Origin: an uncultured Oscillospiraceae bacterium
GTDB lineage: Bacteria > Bacillota > Clostridia > Oscillospirales > Oscillospiraceae
DNA: 5,923 nt
Assembly (NCBI GenBank): GCA_905234005.1
Contig: CAJOFW010000087.1
Location: forward strand, 1 to 5,923
Direction: 5' to 3'
A program made the translations under genes and the position numbers. Positions within the stretch are counted from its first letter, which is position 1. The number at the start of each line of letters is the position of its first letter. Below are positions 1 through 5,539 of this stretch, piece after piece. The notes beneath the pieces were generated by a model. The model ran no database searches and was not told the origin of the DNA. It saw only the letters and a list, made by a program, of their open reading frames with translations.

Positions 1-2226
1 CATGACGATGCTGTCCGTGATCCCGCGTTCGTCTTCGCCGCCGCGCAGCGTCAGAAGACGGATGCAGTGCAGTATCTGCGGCAGGTGCTCGAGAACGCGT
101 TGATGACGGGGGAGGTAGTCATCGGATTTAAGATCCTTGGCGTCCGTCAGCAGCGTCTGCGCAAGCAGCGCCCAGCGGCGCAGACAGTCCTCCGCCAGCC
201 CCTCTTCCGGTGCGGCGAGGCGCTTAAACGGCATTTTCAGCGGCAGCAGCATGGATACCTCGTCACGCTTGGGGATCGCGAAGGTCAGGCTTGCGCGGTT
301 CAGACGGCGTGTTCCGTCCTCCCACGCCCGCTCCGGGATGTCCCCGCGCAGCGCGGCGAGTGTGTCCGCCGGGATCGGCCCGACGCTGAGGGCGTGCAGC
401 CCCCACTGGATTTTCGCGGCCTCGCAGTCCGAAAGCGCCCTCCAGGACAACCGCAGCGCGACGTCAAGACTCTCGTGCCGGGGGTTTTGTCCCGCCGTCT
501 CCTGACTTGCCTCGTCCCAGCGGGCTAATAGACGGCGCAGGTTGATCTCGTACCGGCCCTGTGTGGCGACCAGCACGATCGTGAGCGGATGGCCCTCTGT
601 GTTTGCGACCAGCTCGACGAAGGCGTCCTGTTCGTCCGCCGCCGGCGCTCGTTCGAGGATATCGAGAAAGAGCCGGGCGCTGTCCAGCGTGTCAAAATCC
701 TCCGGGCGCATCCGTCCGGCCTCCTCGCGTGTCACGCAGCGCAGGCAGGTTACATCGAAACGACTCGCGTTCAGCGCGGGCGGGTCAGCCTCCCGGCTCG
801 AGATGAGAAGGGTAAGCCCCGCCTGCATCAGCCCGAGCAGCCATTTGACGAGGGTATCCCGTTCGTTTCTGTCCGACCCGTTCCAGACGTCCTCGAAGTT
901 GTCGATGTACAGCGAGCCGCCCGGATACCGCTCGCGCAGCGCCCCGGCGAGATAACCCGGCGCCCTGTCGACGCCCACGTCGCCGGGCAGCGGCGTGTCG
1001 GCGTCCCGGGCGACGCGGCCGAAGAAGGCGGGAAGATCGTCCGCTCCCGTCGCGTCGATGAACGGCATGATAAACGTGCTGTCCTTCTCGCGGACGGCGG
1101 CGTACACCGCCTTGCACAGCTCGGTCTTGCCGACGCCCGCCGGGCCGTGAACCCATACGCAGCCGGGGCCGGACTTCTTCAGCGCCGACGCGATGTCGGC
1201 GATCAGATCGTCCCGGCCGACAAGCGCTCGCAGGAGCCTGTAGCGGCTGTCGTCGAAGCCGCCGCCGGGCGGCGGATTGTTGATACCCATGTCGCGCGCA
1301 AGCTGTCCAAGCAGCGCCGCTAGCGCCTCGCCGGCCATGCCCTTCGGGTACCATATCGGCCGGATGTTCATGTCGTCAAGCTCGCCGCGCCGCTCCCGCA
1401 GGGCGGGGAGCAGACGCCCGTCAGCGCCGCGAAGGATCGGCTGCAGGGGGGCGGCTTCGTTTTTCGTCTCATCCGGAAGGGGGAGCAGCGCGAACTGCCT
1501 GTTGGTTTCGGCGCATGCCCGGATGACCGCGCACGTCCGGTCGGGGTCAAGGCTGCAGCCGAGAAACAGAGCGGGGTTGCGGCGGAGGATATTTGCCAGA
1601 AACGCCGGCATCGGACGCGTCAAATCGGGGTTTTCGGCATCCTTGCCGTATGTGCGGTTATACGCCTCCGTCGTGAAAACGAGGTGCGTGGAATCGCGGA
1701 TGTCGCCGTGCATCTTCACGAGGATCGGCTTCCGGTCATGCATAGCGCTCTGAATATGGTCTGCCTGAAAATCATCCGACGGGTTGACGACAGGGATGTT
1801 GGGAACCAGATCCTCTATGGCGCGGTCAAAATTCGTCGTGACGATCGGCCCGCGAAACAGCCGGGGCAGCAGCGCGTGACAGGCCGGACGGCTGGCTTTG
1901 TTTGCGGCGATTTTGTCTTCGGAAAATACCTGCTCCAGAACGCGGCGAAATTCTCTAGGGCCTGTTTCCTTCTCCAGCAGCGACGCGGCGGCCTCGTATT
2001 CGTTTTCTTTGAGGAGCGCCTCGATCTTATTCTCAATCCCGAACCCCACTGACTGCTTTTTGAGAAGCTCGCTCCATCCGGGATAACCGGCCCATCTGGA
2101 TAATCCGGCGCCGATGATCGGCGTGATGTTGTTGTCCCGGGCGGCTTTGAGAAGATCGGTATAGACAACCCGGTTGTTGACCGAATCGTTGATGTGAAAA
2201 CACGCCATCAGCTCATCAAACGTCAT
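1..2226 (-). CDS. SIR2-like NADase / NB-ARC (STAND) NLR-like antiphage defence protein, partial (3' end beyond window)
   Basis: The frame is open for 742 codons, from ATG at 2226 to the left edge, with no stop. An N-terminal SIR2_2-type domain (about residues 20-315) shows GAG at 39-41, TTNFD at 130-134, KMHGD at 171-175 with H173 as catalytic histidine, and LGCSLDPDRT at 222-231. N132, D134 and H173 match the NAD-cleaving residues of SIR2 effectors such as ThsA. Next comes a P-loop NTPase with Walker A GPAGVGKT (361-368), Walker B LYIDNFEDVW (439-448), a sensor-like TLLISSR (472-478) and GHPL (545-548). A winged-helix-like stretch follows at about 585-625 (LRLSWRALSD). This order is that of bacterial NLR/Avs-type defence proteins, where the C-terminal part senses phage and the SIR2 domain depletes NAD+. 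A C-terminal repeat sensor (TPR or similar) is expected beyond the window but not seen. No other ATG/GTG/TTG lies in frame before the ATG, and AAGGTG sits 7 bases upstream. The protein has no signal peptide or membrane segment, so it is probably cytosolic. Domain calls are firm; the defence role is inferred from the family. Confidence 0.9.
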   Translation of the reverse strand, partial: MTFDELMACFHINDSVNNRVVYTDLLKAARDNNITPIIGAGLSRWAGYPGWSELLKKQSVGFGIENKIEALLKENEYEAAASLLEKETGPREFRRVLEQVFSEDKIAANKASRPACHALLPRLFRGPIVTTNFDRAIEDLVPNIPVVNPSDDFQADHIQSAMHDRKPILVKMHGDIRDSTHLVFTTEAYNRTYGKDAENPDLTRPMPAFLANILRRNPALFLGCSLDPDRTCAVIRACAETNRQFALLPLPDETKNEAAPLQPILRGADGRLLPALRERRGELDDMNIRPIWYPKGMAGEALAALLGQLARDMGINNPPPGGGFDDSRYRLLRALVGRDDLIADIASALKKSGPGCVWVHGPAGVGKTELCKAVYAAVREKDSTFIMPFIDATGADDLPAFFGRVARDADTPLPGDVGVDRAPGYLAGALRERYPGGSLYIDNFEDVWNGSDRNERDTLVKWLLGLMQAGLTLLISSREADPPALNASRFDVTCLRCVTREEAGRMRPEDFDTLDSARLFLDILERAPAADEQDAFVELVANTEGHPLTIVLVATQGRYEINLRRLLARWDEASQETAGQNPRHESLDVALRLSWRALSDCEAAKIQWGLHALSVGPIPADTLAALRGDIPERAWEDGTRRLNRASLTFAIPKRDEVSMLLPLKMPFKRLAAPEEGLAEDCLRRWALLAQTLLTDAKDLKSDDYLPRHQRVLEHLPQILHCIRLLTLRGGEDERGITDSIVM

Positions 2227-2233
2227 ACTCTTG

Positions 2234-2239
2234 CACCTT
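2234..2239 (-). promoter_or_regulatory. Ribosome binding site of the SIR2-NB-ARC gene
   Basis: On the minus strand, AAGGTG lies 7 bases before the ATG at 2226. It is the only good Shine-Dalgarno match nearby and no alternative in-frame start exists, so it fixes the start. Its AAG is part of the last unit of a hexamer repeat, so repeat number could alter the purine-rich context next to it. Confidence 0.75.
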
Positions 2240-2266
2240 ATCCCTATCTCTATCTCTTTCTCTATC
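2237..2266 (-). repeat. Five-unit purine-rich hexamer tandem repeat (GATAGA-like) abutting the ribosome binding site
   Basis: Read on the minus strand, the units are GATAGA, GAAAGA, GATAGA, GATAGG and GATAAG, each 6 bases with at most two changes from GATAGA. Together they make 30 bases of almost pure purine on the sense strand, immediately upstream of the SIR2-NB-ARC start and overlapping its ribosome binding site. Such a tract could act as a ribosome standby site or translation enhancer. It could also vary in copy number by slippage, although the changes between units argue against frequent slippage. Confidence 0.8.
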
Positions 2267-2307
2267 CTTGCTTCTGCACTGTGTGTCTGTGAATGCCTGC
2301 GGCACGC

Positions 2308-5232
2308 CTACGCCTCGTTTCCGGCGGCGAAGGGGCCGTCGAGCGGCATATAGGTGAACACACAGAAGCCCTGCCGCAGGATCTGGCTCACGGTGACGCG
2401 GTAGTGCGTGTTCATGCACGCGTAGTAGACGTTGTCCGCGATGATGTCCTCGCTCAGATACGCCGCTCTCTGCGCCATATCGAACCACTCGTCCTCGAGT
2501 GTGGGCAGCGTATCGCGCACGCTGCGGCCGATCAGCTCCGACGGCTTTTTGTCCTGCTCGAGCGCGAAGCGGGCGTTGACGTAGAAGTAGTACGCCTCCA
2601 CCCGGTCGGTCTCCGGGTCGAGCTTCACCTCATAGACCGCGAAGGACAGCGGGAGCTTGTCGTACATACGGAACATTTCGGCGGTGACGGCGGCGTTTTT
2701 GTCAAAGTTGCTGTACCGGGCGTGATCCTCGTGCATACGGGCCGTGGCGAGCTGCTCCTGCCGGTCGACGCTGCCGCCCTCGGACATCGCGCACACGCCG
2801 ACGGAGATGTAGATCTCGACGGGCACGCCGTCTACAAGTCCGAGCCGGGAAGCCGCGTCCTTCAGGGCGGATATGACCCGGGGGATATCCGCCGGCCCGC
2901 TGCTGTGGCGGAGTATGGCGAAATGAGGCCCCCGCATACGGGCCAGCACGGCGGCGTTGCCGCACAATCGCCCCAGCTCCTTCCCCAGCGCGGCGATGAT
3001 CTTGTCGCAGTGGCTGTGACCGTACTGGAGCGCGAGAAATTCAAAGTCCTCGATGGAGATGTGTACGCGCAGATAATCCGCCCCACGCAGATAGTATTGG
3101 TCGGCGTAGAAGGACAGCGCCTCGGCAAACCCCCGCGTATTGAGCATGCCGGTCAGGCCGTCCCTTGTGCCGAGATCGGGGACGGCGTCGGCGTCGGCGG
3201 GCGCGTCGTAATCCTCGATGCAGCACATAAGCCCGATGATCCGGCCGTACTCGTTGAACACCGGGGCGTTGCTGTACAGCACCTTCCGGATGACGCCGCC
3301 GACGATCATCTCCGCCGGGATGTGGGCGGCGGCAATGCCGTCACGCAGGACCCGAAGCTCGCTGTTGATGATGTGCTCGGGCAGCAGGAACCAGCCGAGC
3401 TCCTCGTTTGTCCGCTCGAGGATGGGGGCGGGGGAGGAAAAGCCGAAGAACGTCAGAAATCCCTTGCTCGTGCCGACATAGCGGCGGTTTTCGTCGAGCC
3501 AGCAGACGCGCTGCAGATCGGACTGGACAAAGCTCTTCCAGAGACGCCCGTCCGTCAGCTCCGCCCGCGGCTTGAGGGGGTACATCTGCAAAAACCGCTC
3601 ACGCATGACGTGCACGTCCTCGTCCGAATTGCGCACGAGGGAGATAACGGCGCCCGGTCTGAACCACACGAGCAGATACTGCTTCCAGACGTACTGGCCG
3701 TGCTGATCCCAGGTGCGGAAAAAGTCGACGATGTGGCTGCTGCCGGAGGCCGTGATCCGGCTCTCCATCGTGGCGACGTCGTAAAATCGCAGAAACGCCG
3801 GCCGGTCCTCCTGGAAGATCAGCTCCTCCGCATGGCATCGGATGACGTCGCCGAGCGTGTCTGACGGGATGGCGTTGTCGCGCCCGTCCACATACATCGG
3901 CGTGCAGCGATTCTCGGCAAGCTCCAGCAGGACGACGCGGTCGAATACGGAGTAGATGTGGCGAATGTCCGCGTCGAGGGATTTCATCCGGCGGCGATCC
4001 GTGCCGCCCGAGAGGTTGTCAAGCCGCAGGAGGATGCCGGATACGCCCTCCGCCTGCGCGGACAGCCTTGCCTGAAACTCGAAATAGTCGCCGTTTGAGA
4101 TGAAATGCAGCTTCGCCCTGCCGGTGCTCCGGGCCTCCTCGAGCATATTGAGAAAACGCTTGGGCAGCCGCGACACGGGCAGGAGCACGCCCGTCATATC
4201 GCCGCTGAATATCTCCCGGCCCCAGAGCGTCTCGCCCGCGGCCTTCTCAAAGACGGTGTTGTAATACAGAAGCTTGCACTCGCTCTCCCGCAGCTCAACG
4301 AGGGCAAGGGGGATGCTGTTGAGATCGCGGGCGTTCGTCAGGCGGCTCCGCTCCTCCGCGGTCATGAACGGCGCGGAGCCGAGGAGGTTGATCATGCCGA
4401 GCTTTTCGTAGTAGTAGCGGTGCTGCGGAAACTCGATGGGTACGTGATTCCGGCGCAGGTTTTCGATCATATCCCGGTACGGACTCGGCTTGCCGAACAG
4501 ATAGCCCTGCACCTTCTCGCAGCCGATGTCGTGCAAATACCGGAACTGCTCCTCCGTCTCCACGCCCTCGCAGAGGGTGTGGATGCCGATGTTCTTCGCC
4601 ATTTCGATCACGGCGGTGAGGATTTTGCGCGAACGGAGATGGAACGAGCTTAGGAAAACCATGTCCACCTTCAGCTCGTCGAAATCGTAGTCCTTGAGCA
4701 CGTTCAGCGAGGAATAGCCGCTGCCGAAGTCGTCCATCCACACCTGATAGCCCGCTCCCCGGAAGCGTTTGAGCACAACGCGCATCAGCTCCGGATGATC
4801 GGCGAATACGCTCTCGGTGATTTCGATGTGGAGAAGATTGCGGGGCAGCCGGTAATCCGCGACGCACCGCTCGACGATGGACACGATATCGCACAGCTCA
4901 AAATCGAGCCGGGACAGGTTGACGGACGTCGGTATGGGGCTGAGACCCTCGTCGATGACCTGCCGCATCTGCTCGCAGGCCTGCCGAATGACGCACGCAT
5001 CCAGTCGGTGGATGAGGTGGTTCTGCTCGAGAAGGCTGATGAACCGGTACGGCTGGATCAGCCCGTACTGCGGGTCGTTCCAGCGGGCCAGCGCCTCCAC
5101 GCCGCACGCCTGCCGGGAGATCGTGCGGACGACCGGCTGATAGTATACCTGAATGTATCGCTTCTCGATCGCGTCGTCAAAGGTCTCCAGCAGGTGCCGA
5201 TCCAGGTTCTCATACGCCAGATTCTCATTCAT
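2308..5232 (-). CDS. Multi-PAS c-di-GMP phosphodiesterase: EAL (intact) - PAS-like x3 - degenerate GGDEF - PAS-like
   Basis: This is a complete 974-residue protein with start ATG at 5232, AAGGAG 7 bases upstream and stop TAG at 2308-2310. The EAL domain (about 15-265) has every residue expected for c-di-GMP hydrolysis to pGpG: E46 of EAL, N105 of SVNLS, E137 of HIEITE, D167/D168 of MDDFG, K188 of LKVD, E222 of CEGVE and Q242. Three PAS-like regions follow at about 301-410, 424-540 and 565-676. A GGDEF fold begins with DGLTGMLN (691-698) and keeps SVGV (810-813), but the signature reads RGPHF (767-771), so it lacks the acidic catalytic residues; no RxxD I-site is visible. A final PAS-like domain occupies about 855-965. 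No membrane segment or signal peptide is apparent, so it is probably a cytosolic phosphodiesterase tuned by small-molecule, redox or GTP signals. It is probably transcribed together with the downstream SIR2-NB-ARC gene. EAL and GGDEF calls are firm; PAS boundaries are approximate. Confidence 0.93.
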   Translation of the reverse strand: MNENLAYENLDRHLLETFDDAIEKRYIQVYYQPVVRTISRQACGVEALARWNDPQYGLIQPYRFISLLEQNHLIHRLDACVIRQACEQMRQVIDEGLSPIPTSVNLSRLDFELCDIVSIVERCVADYRLPRNLLHIEITESVFADHPELMRVVLKRFRGAGYQVWMDDFGSGYSSLNVLKDYDFDELKVDMVFLSSFHLRSRKILTAVIEMAKNIGIHTLCEGVETEEQFRYLHDIGCEKVQGYLFGKPSPYRDMIENLRRNHVPIEFPQHRYYYEKLGMINLLGSAPFMTAEERSRLTNARDLNSIPLALVELRESECKLLYYNTVFEKAAGETLWGREIFSGDMTGVLLPVSRLPKRFLNMLEEARSTGRAKLHFISNGDYFEFQARLSAQAEGVSGILLRLDNLSGGTDRRRMKSLDADIRHIYSVFDRVVLLELAENRCTPMYVDGRDNAIPSDTLGDVIRCHAEELIFQEDRPAFLRFYDVATMESRITASGSSHIVDFFRTWDQHGQYVWKQYLLVWFRPGAVISLVRNSDEDVHVMRERFLQMYPLKPRAELTDGRLWKSFVQSDLQRVCWLDENRRYVGTSKGFLTFFGFSSPAPILERTNEELGWFLLPEHIINSELRVLRDGIAAAHIPAEMIVGGVIRKVLYSNAPVFNEYGRIIGLMCCIEDYDAPADADAVPDLGTRDGLTGMLNTRGFAEALSFYADQYYLRGADYLRVHISIEDFEFLALQYGHSHCDKIIAALGKELGRLCGNAAVLARMRGPHFAILRHSSGPADIPRVISALKDAASRLGLVDGVPVEIYISVGVCAMSEGGSVDRQEQLATARMHEDHARYSNFDKNAAVTAEMFRMYDKLPLSFAVYEVKLDPETDRVEAYYFYVNARFALEQDKKPSELIGRSVRDTLPTLEDEWFDMAQRAAYLSEDIIADNVYYACMNTHYRVTVSQILRQGFCVFTYMPLDGPFAAGNEA

Positions 5233-5239
5233 GGGTCTG

Positions 5240-5245
5240 CTCCTT
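5240..5245 (-). promoter_or_regulatory. Ribosome binding site of the EAL gene
   Basis: On the minus strand, AAGGAG stands 7 bases before the ATG at 5232. It is a near-ideal Shine-Dalgarno and supports this start; the N-terminal residues then lead directly into the EAL fold. Confidence 0.85.
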
Positions 5246-5253
5246 ATATACAG

Positions 5254-5276
5254 GCATGTGTCACATACACACGTGC
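5254..5276. repeat. 23-base inverted repeat in the EAL-gene leader
   Basis: The arms GCATGTGT (5254-5261) and ACACGTGC (5269-5276) are complementary at 7 of 8 positions around a 7-base centre. The dyad lies 8 bases upstream of the AAGGAG, inside the predicted 5' leader. It could be a protein-binding operator or a leader hairpin affecting translation. In leftward RNA the stem has one C/A mismatch, which slightly favours a DNA-level role. Confidence 0.5.
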
Positions 5277-5327
5277 GCAGCGGGCGGGGCGGATGCAGCG
5301 TTCCGGGAAAACTTGTGCATTAGCTGC

Positions 5328-5339
5328 TTAATATGTTAA
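5328..5339. repeat. Short AT-rich dyad overlapping the predicted leftward transcription start
   Basis: TTAA-TATG-TTAA forms a 4-base-arm dyad directly next to the leftward -10 box at 5340-5345. This position would suit a repressor operator. The arms are short and AT-rich, so chance is quite possible. Confidence 0.3.
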
Positions 5340-5368
5340 AATATAGCACAACCCGCGTTCAAAAGCAA
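5340..5368 (-). promoter_or_regulatory. Candidate sigma-A-type promoter for the EAL / SIR2-NB-ARC operon
   Basis: On the minus strand, a -35 box TTGCTT (5363-5368) and a -10 box TATATT (5340-5345) are separated by exactly 17 bases. The -10 matches consensus at 5 of 6 positions; the -35 matches only at TTG. Transcription would start near 5333, giving a leader of about 100 bases before the ATG at 5232. No promoter was recognised in the 81 bases before the SIR2-NB-ARC gene, so this one may serve both genes. Confidence 0.55.
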
Positions 5369-5429
5369 TGAAATCGCACAGAAATCCGGCGCTGCCATAT
5401 GCAATGTTTGTCAATCTTCATGACGACGC

Positions 5430-5457
5430 TGTAGCATGACAGTAAATTGTTGTAGCA
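5430..5457. repeat. Direct repeat TGTAGCA x2, 21 bases apart, upstream of the rightward promoter
   Basis: TGTAGCA occurs at 5430-5436 and again at 5451-5457. The 21-base period equals two helical turns, so both copies face the same side of the DNA. The second copy lies inside the palindrome at the -35 position. This fits a pair of regulator half-sites but is short enough to arise by chance. Confidence 0.35.
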
Positions 5458-5460
5458 ACA
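5448..5460. repeat. 13-base palindrome at the -35 position of the rightward promoter
   Basis: TGTTG-TAG-CAACA has perfect 5-base arms around a 3-base centre. It covers the place where the -35 box of the rightward promoter should be, and no good -35 hexamer is present. That arrangement suits an activator or repressor site. Confidence 0.4.
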
Positions 5461-5474
5461 GGAAAAACAGTTGT

Positions 5475-5482
5475 GCTATAAT
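5475..5482 (+). promoter_or_regulatory. Candidate extended -10 promoter for the cytidylate-kinase-like gene
   Basis: A perfect TATAAT (5477-5482) is preceded by TG at 5475-5476 offset by the usual single base only if read as TGC-TATAAT from 5474; the core box itself is unambiguous. No -35 near consensus lies at 16-18 bases. Transcription would start near 5489, giving a GC-rich leader of about 50 bases. Confidence 0.6.
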
Positions 5483-5492
5483 CATGACAAAT

Positions 5493-5525
5493 CCCGGCCG
5501 GCCGCGGCGCAGCGGCGGCGGGCGG
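5493..5525 (+). other. GC-rich hairpin in the leader of the cytidylate-kinase-like gene
   Basis: Almost every base here is G or C. GCCGC (5501-5505) and GCGGC (5512-5516) form a 5-base stem with a 6-base loop, which can be extended outward with a bulge. It lies between the predicted transcription start and the ribosome binding site. There is no U-tract after it, so it is not an intrinsic terminator; it could slow translation or stabilise the message. Confidence 0.4.
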
Positions 5526-5530
5526 AAAGC

Positions 5531-5534
5531 GAGG
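5531..5534 (+). promoter_or_regulatory. Ribosome binding site of the cytidylate-kinase-like gene
   Basis: GAGG ends 5 bases before the ATG at 5540. It is a short but usable Shine-Dalgarno, and the protein's family similarity begins immediately after this start, which supports it. Confidence 0.55.
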
Positions 5535-5539
5535 CGCAC

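Larger units (their letters stand above)
5233..5539. other. Divergent intergenic region with two candidate promoters and several short palindromes
   Basis: These 307 bases separate the EAL gene (leftward) from the cytidylate-kinase-like gene (rightward). The middle is clearly AT-rich compared with the flanking genes. It holds a leftward promoter near 5340-5368, a rightward -10 near 5477-5482, dyads at 5254-5276, 5328-5339 and 5448-5460, a direct repeat at 5430-5457, and a GC-rich hairpin at 5493-5525. No open frame with a plausible start and product was seen, and no tRNA, terminator or riboswitch was recognised. Confidence 0.75.

Noticed and set aside
67..1323. Several plus-strand open frames over the left part of the window
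   Set aside because: They are arginine/proline-rich antisense shadows of the SIR2-NB-ARC gene, whose own frame is open throughout and carries clear motifs.
785..1354. Minus-strand open frame of 189 codons
   Set aside because: It is an alternative frame inside the NB-ARC region, low in complexity and rich in R, G and A, with no family resemblance.
2285..2307. Possible terminator after the EAL gene (TGCC-GCA-GGCA hairpin)
   Set aside because: The stem is only about 4 base pairs and no U-tract follows, so it is too weak to end transcription.
2216..2488. Minus-strand 90-codon frame bridging the two genes, ending in DRERDRDRDK
   Set aside because: The charged tail is only the hexamer repeat read in another frame, and the rest overlaps the end of the EAL gene.
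2293..3864. Long plus-strand open frame of 523 codons
   Set aside because: It lies wholly antisense to the EAL/GGDEF gene, has no recognisable domain and no convincing ribosome binding site. Long antisense frames are expected in GC-rich coding DNA.
5233..5333. Possible c-di-GMP riboswitch in the EAL-gene leader
   Set aside because: The leader is only about 100 bases and lacks the conserved GEMM core sequences; only a simple dyad is present.
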